Below are positions 36,700-64,000 of a stretch of 64,000 nt of DNA, piece by piece. The position numbers and the translations under genes are program-made. The notes beneath the pieces were generated by a model. That model did not search any database. It worked only from the letters and a program-made list of their open reading frames with translations, and was not told where the DNA came from. Location of the stretch: assembly GCA_029224185.1 (NCBI GenBank), contig CM055192.1:1167001-1231000 (forward strand), read 5' to 3'. This DNA comes from Karalla daura (Eukaryota > Chordata > Actinopteri > Chaetodontiformes > Leiognathidae). Position 1 is the first letter of the stretch, and each line of letters begins with the position of its first letter.

Positions 36700-38270
36700 C
36701 AACCGAATTTAACAGATCCTGTGCATTGCAGCACACAGCAGCAGTGGCTGTCTCCCTATATGTTGTGTTCTAATGGCAGATCAGAAGTGATATTCAGAAC
36801 CATAATACTACCGAAACATGGCCTCTGTCAGATCTAGAGATGACCAGCATTTATGTCTGGTTTCTTCACACTCACAAACCACTTTCAAACACAAACCACA
36901 GAGAAAGTTGTGTATGTTCAGTATATCAGTGCTATAAAGGTACTGTGTTACTACAGAATTTAAAAAAATTGTAAACTGTGTTCACTGGCATTACTGCGTG
37001 ACATTGCCACAGCAAAGGTGCTTGGTGAATATAGCTGGCTACACAAGCAAACAAGGTAAAATATCATAAAGAGAGAGAAAATTGTGATGGGAGGGCCTTT
37101 CTTTTGTAAGTATTTGGTTCTTTAGGCTCAGGTCCCAGAGAAGCGCCAGCTTATGGCTCCCGAACATGTCTGTAAAGGATGAATGGGTCTAGGGCTCTTC
37201 TCAGCGATGAACTACAGCTGCTGTGGCCTTAGGGCCGTTCATTGCTCTGCTCCGTAAACACAAAAATACACAAGAATTCTAAGACTATCGTGATTTAAAA
37301 TGCTGAAGCATTTAGACCCCAGTATGCTGCTGCAAAACCGCCGCAGCCGTTGGTCTGCACCGTTAGTCTGCGCCGTTTTGGGGTGGTGCGCAGATGGATT
37401 TGTGCAGGGAAAAATTTGAGACTTTCGTTGCGCATGCGCCTTACTGAACTCACCACACCAGTAGATGGGGTCAAGCGCTCAAAACCCCGTTGATAACATG
37501 AGAGCTAATTTTTTGAAACACCCTACCCCAAATAATCAAAATCTAAATATAGTCACTGTAGATGATAGATATATGTGTGTATATATACACACACACATAT
37601 ATAATTTGTTCTATGTTAACATATATGTGATATATATGTTAGAGGGCAGAGACTTGTGTTGGCGCCAGTGGTCGTGCGGAACGTTACAGAGCTCGGCAGA
37701 GCTGCCATGGGAGTTGCTGGAGGCTCACGGCGTGTAGCATGAGCAACCAGTTGGGCGGTAGCACACTGAGGCCTTTTGACTTCCTTGGTTGTGGCCATAG
37801 ACTGTGTATAAAAGATGGACGTAGTCTTCCAGTAAGAAAAAGGAGGCCACTGCGCAAGTGACTTTACTTGCAATACGACAGAGGTCCGCTAGGCCTGGCT
37901 CCAAAAAACACATGGGAGAGAATACTGCTTGTGTACCCAGTCAAAACAACGTGAAAAACATTTTCAAACATGGAATACCCCTTCAACATTTTTTTTTTTT
38001 ACAACTCACACCGGCTTTAACAGCTAAGGTTTCCCAGCTAGCGTGTAATATGGTGGTCAATTTGCGAATAATTCCATGATTAATAAGATGGCAGAGTTTA
38101 AGGAAATGAATAAATCTGGGTGCGTCCATTTGGCTGACAGGGGAACCTCACAGAGGAGAGCGTGCGAGTCACATTAATTGGACGAATAGACTCTGTTTAC
38201 CGTGTTCGTACGGCCGTGTTATTCTCTGCTATTCTCTGCAAGGAGGGCGACAGTGTAGGTGCCCTTGTAG
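36700..38270. other. Intergenic or wdfy3 intron 1, repeats
   Basis: It holds a TG/TA/CA palindromic simple repeat at 37566-37605 and a fragment near 37790-37860 with GACTGTGTATAAAAGATGGA, a common fish repeat motif. No gene was recognised. Confidence 0.45.
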
Positions 38271-38640
38271 TTGAAAAATATGGAGCCTCAGTTTGAGTAT
38301 GCCTTGATGGCAACATGCTTGCCATCCGGGGCACCTAAGCTGTTGGGGAAATTCCACCTCTCCCTGAACCCCCGGGTTATTCCTCTCCAGTCCGCAGCTG
38401 TATGGATGGGAAGGAACTCCTCCATCAGGCTGTCAGAGACCTCTGGGACAATGGCTGCCACAATGGCAACACGCAATGATCTTTTCCTTATAGGCGTCCA
38501 CCTCAAACAGCTCAGTAGGAGACAACGCTCAGTAGGAGACATGGGCTGCCTAAAGCTTGTCATCCTCCTGAGGCTTGGACAAACTCTCTCCAACAGGCAA
38601 TTTCCCCCAAATTGCTCCCTGCTTAGCTTGAAGTAGATCT
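38271..38640 (-). pseudogene. PIF/Harbinger transposase fragment
   Basis: The minus-strand frame 38593-38288 contains MEEFLPIHTAADW, RGITRGFRERWNFPNSLGAP and DGKHVAIKA. RWNFPN-LGA-DGKHV is the first catalytic Asp block of Harbinger transposases (HARBI1 family). Only about 100 residues survive. Such proteins need a Myb-like partner, which was not found here. Confidence 0.7.
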
Positions 38641-38889
38641 CAAAGCATCCCGAACTATCCTATATTTCTCAATTCCTGTCTTGCTTACCCTTGCTTACTC
38701 TCACTCTGAATCACAAGATCGTGCTCACACGAAAATCACACGAAATGCTGTTACTGGTTGCTTAGCGACTTGCGCCATGCTTCACTGTATGGTGGCAGCG
38801 GTGTGCCGTACCCAGCGATGCGCTGGGGTGCGCCATACTGCAAAGACCGTGGAGACACCTTAACAATAATAAGAAGAAATGTACAAATA

Positions 38890-39060
38890 CAGGAAGCTTC
38901 TTGCAACTTTGTTGTTCGGACCCTAATAAAAAGAAGCATTAAGATTCCCTCACTATTGTTGCTCTGACCCTCATAGGAACAATAATGAAAAGAAACAGGT
39001 CGATTACTCTGCAGTTGTCGCAACTTTGTTGCTCAGACCATACATATGCAACTATATGCA
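38890..39060. repeat. Short repeated motif cluster
   Basis: CAACTTTGTTGTTCGGACCC (38908), ATTGTTGCTCTGACCCTCAT (38954) and CAACTTTGTTGCTCAGACC (39020) are three diverged repeats of one 20-mer-like unit. A fourth, GTAACTTCGTTGTTTGGACC, is at 42731. It may be the tail of a larger fish repeat. Confidence 0.5.
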
Positions 39061-40394
39061 AACAACTATATGTCTGCCTGGAGCAGACATCGCTGTTGTC
39101 ACTGCTGTGGCCTTCTGTGGCCCTCGCTCGCACTTGAAACAAAATTATCTTCAAAAAGCTGACCTGTGTTGTCTCAGCTATGTCCTTCCAGTGGTTACAA
39201 GTAAGAATGGGCTTGAAGAGGCTCCAAATACCACCCTTGTCACTCTCATAATTTGCAGCGTCTTTTCTTTTTTCTCTGTTAGTGGTCCTTTGAGCCCAGT
39301 AGCGGGCTGTGCATTTCACACCAAGGCCCATAATACCATCATTTGTGACTTGACGGCTGGAGAAATGATATCCAGAGACACACTTACGCACTACTGAATC
39401 ACAACTCAATCGTTCAAAAGCTACTGTCAAACTTAAAAACTTTCCCTGCGCACCTGTTGATAAAGGTGTGTCCAGATGTACTTTGGTGTCTCACTACTTC
39501 CTTGGTTAAACAACTGAAGTTCACAAATCCAGTGTAGCTCCGAACACCAAATACTGTAGATCCTCTGCAAACAAAAGGCGTTCCCAGCAGAACAATTTGC
39601 AGTGGCCCTTGGAAGCTGTTAGCCAGGGGTATCGCTCATACATAGTGGACTGGAAGTCCCTGCGTGGAAAGGGGGGGTTTCAAGTTTCTCTTGAAAGGTC
39701 CATCTTGAGAATGGCCTTGCAAGTATATCGGCAACCAAATGTGGTTTTGTTGGTTTGCATAGCCCTGCCTGCTCCCACAAGTGACCATCCAATCACAGGA
39801 TGCGTATGTCACATTCAACATGAGGCCAGCCAGAAGGTGTTATTGTTGCCAACTTGTGATCAGGTTGGCTGTTGCAACCATCATCCACTATATGTGCCTG
39901 TTCACGAACAGTGCAAAGACGCCCGCATTGTTGATTCTCAGGGCTGTGGATGCATGCAAACATTGTTTCATGCAACCTGGCAACACAAGCTAGCTGGATT
40001 CTGATTTGGATAACAACTCTAACCTAAAAAGACAACGCTGGGAAAATGCATTAAAAACTAGAAAATTCCAGCGCGCTGGAATTTCGAGAGCGCTCCGAAA
40101 CGTGTGCCCACCATCGAGTCACTAGCTGCGGTGGGAAAATGAATGGGGGCTTATGGAGAGAAGAGGCCGCGCCGGCCTGACTCTGAGGCTCGCTGTTTAA
40201 ATTTTACAAAGCGCTCAGGTTTATGGCCGGCATCGCACGAGAGAGCACTAACTTGCCTACAAAACTGGAAAAAAGAATTTGTCTACTGCTTACGGTTTGG
40301 CCAGGAGTAGCGTGAAAAGAGCAAAATGAGAGGTGATTCTTCAGTCATCCCGCACTCTGACAGTTGGTCTCTCCCCACTCTTAACTTTTCAAAA
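39061..40394. other. wdfy3 5' flank or intron 1, no assigned content
   Basis: Open frames on both strands near 39600-40000 could belong to the Harbinger element but carry no recognised block. Nothing firm was seen. Confidence 0.4.
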
Positions 40395-40760
40395 AACGCC
40401 AAACCCACGTGTTTTTGAGACGGACTGGATGAAAAACGTCACAAGGTATCAACACACTGTTGGGTACGGGCAGAGACGACAAGTTTTCCTGCGTTTTAAA
40501 GTTTGAATGAAGTTTCTACGACAACGTATGGCTTCGCAGCGAATGTTTGTTTGAGGGCGATTTTTTTTTTTCTGGTTTTTCCCATTCATTTCTTATGGGA
40601 TTTTTTGCTCTTTCTGAGCACTTTTTGGCCCCGCAGGCCAAAAAGACCATTTTTTCGTCAATCGTTGTCAATTTTTAGGCTGCTATATACCAACGCGTGC
40701 GGGAGAGCGTCCCGAACAATTCTTCTCTTTAACTTGTCCAGAATCTGGATCGTTTGGCGA
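40395..40760 (+). repeat. Three-copy repeat family, copy 1
   Basis: Blocks in order are ACCCACGTGTTTTTGAGACG, GGATGAAAAAC, GACAAGTTTTCCTGCGTTTT, GCTTCGCAGCGAATGTTTGT, TTGAGGGCG and GTTTTTCCCATTC. The same blocks recur at 48296-48440 and 48465-48665. It ends near GCGGGAGAGCGTCCCGAACA. Confidence 0.6.
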
Positions 40761-40970
40761 CAGTGGCCAATTAACTGATTTTGGTCTTGAGGCCTAAAGA
40801 AAGGAGAAGAGATTAGTATGACACTTCTGATGCCAGATTCTTTGCAGAGTGCAATTGGTCCTTACAAAATAATGTGACATTGAGGCTCAGGCCAGTACGA
40901 TGCTTAAAGGGGTGACTTGTTTTCTACTCTTCTTCACAGGGCCACTTTTGGTCTGACAAAGCCGCAGAAG

Positions 40971-63744
<22,774 letters not shown>

Positions 63745-64000
63745 GTCAGTCGGCGTGCTTTGTCTCCCTGTCGTGATGTTTGTCTCACGTTCTTCAGGGA
63801 TCGCGGGGGAGCTCTCTGCATCACAGGCCAGTAAACTGTTCCAGCCGCAGTTGACGCCATTCCTCTTTAAACCACTTTATTTCTCCTTGGGGATCAAGTA
63901 CAGTAGAAGGAAAAACGGTAGAAATCAGTGATCGGGTTGCCGCCCGTTTCTCCCGAGTTTAAACGGGACACTTCATGCATTTCAGCTAACATTTGCAGGA

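Overview
The window reads as intron-rich vertebrate nuclear DNA, almost certainly from a teleost fish. Coding sequence comes in short blocks with GT/AG borders. The rest is dominated by repeats I know as typical of ray-finned fish: Tc1-like transposons, a LINE tail ending in an ATGG array, tRNA-headed SINEs, hAT-like MITEs and very long TCTA, CATC, GT and TGTC arrays. No bacterial, viral or CRISPR feature was seen. Gene names rest on remembered protein families and on exon phases worked out by hand; no database search was run.

Three real genes were assembled. (1) Positions 91-11758, plus strand: the 3' eight coding exons of a RUN and SH3 domain gene, best named rusc2. All splice phases close and give 669 residues to the stop; the 5' end lies outside the window. 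Its last exon encodes an SH3-like domain that has lost the hallmark tryptophan. (2) Positions 22515-23086, minus strand: a complete three-exon CC chemokine gene of 93 residues, CCL19/CCL21-like, with a TATA box and an interferon-response-like element just upstream. (3) Positions 40971-63744, plus strand: the first 17 coding exons of wdfy3 (ALFY), the large BEACH-family scaffold of selective autophagy, about 1,086 residues before the window ends.

Layout: 1-11.8 kb is rusc2, with transposon debris in its introns. 11.8-22.5 kb is intergenic and repeat-rich, with a decayed multi-exon minus-strand gene of an unrecognised family (16.1-18.3 kb). 22.5-23.2 kb is the chemokine. 23.2-40.9 kb holds an inverted pair of consensus interferon-response elements (26.0 kb), a possible promoter and non-coding first exon for wdfy3 (26.8-28.1 kb), a nearly full-length but dead Tc1-like transposon (31.3-32.6 kb), a rearranged LINE (36.0-36.65 kb), a Harbinger transposase fragment (38.3 kb) and one copy of a repeat that recurs twice more at 48.3-48.7 kb. 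40.9-64.0 kb is wdfy3, with a long-inverted-repeat transposon (54.8-56.2 kb) and a second Tc1 relic (57.4-58.4 kb) in its introns.

The genes do not form one pathway. RUSC2 and WDFY3 both touch autophagy (AP-4/ATG9A transport and aggregate clearance), but their adjacency is more likely chromosomal history. As I remember the human map, RUSC2 and CCL19/CCL21 both lie in 9p13.3, so rusc2 beside a CCL19-like chemokine looks like conserved synteny, while wdfy3 (human 4q21) is a lineage-specific neighbour. No wholly new system was proven. The most promising leads are the interferon-type regulatory sites around the chemokine, the degenerate RUSC SH3 domain, the unrecognised minus-strand gene relic and the three-copy repeat family.
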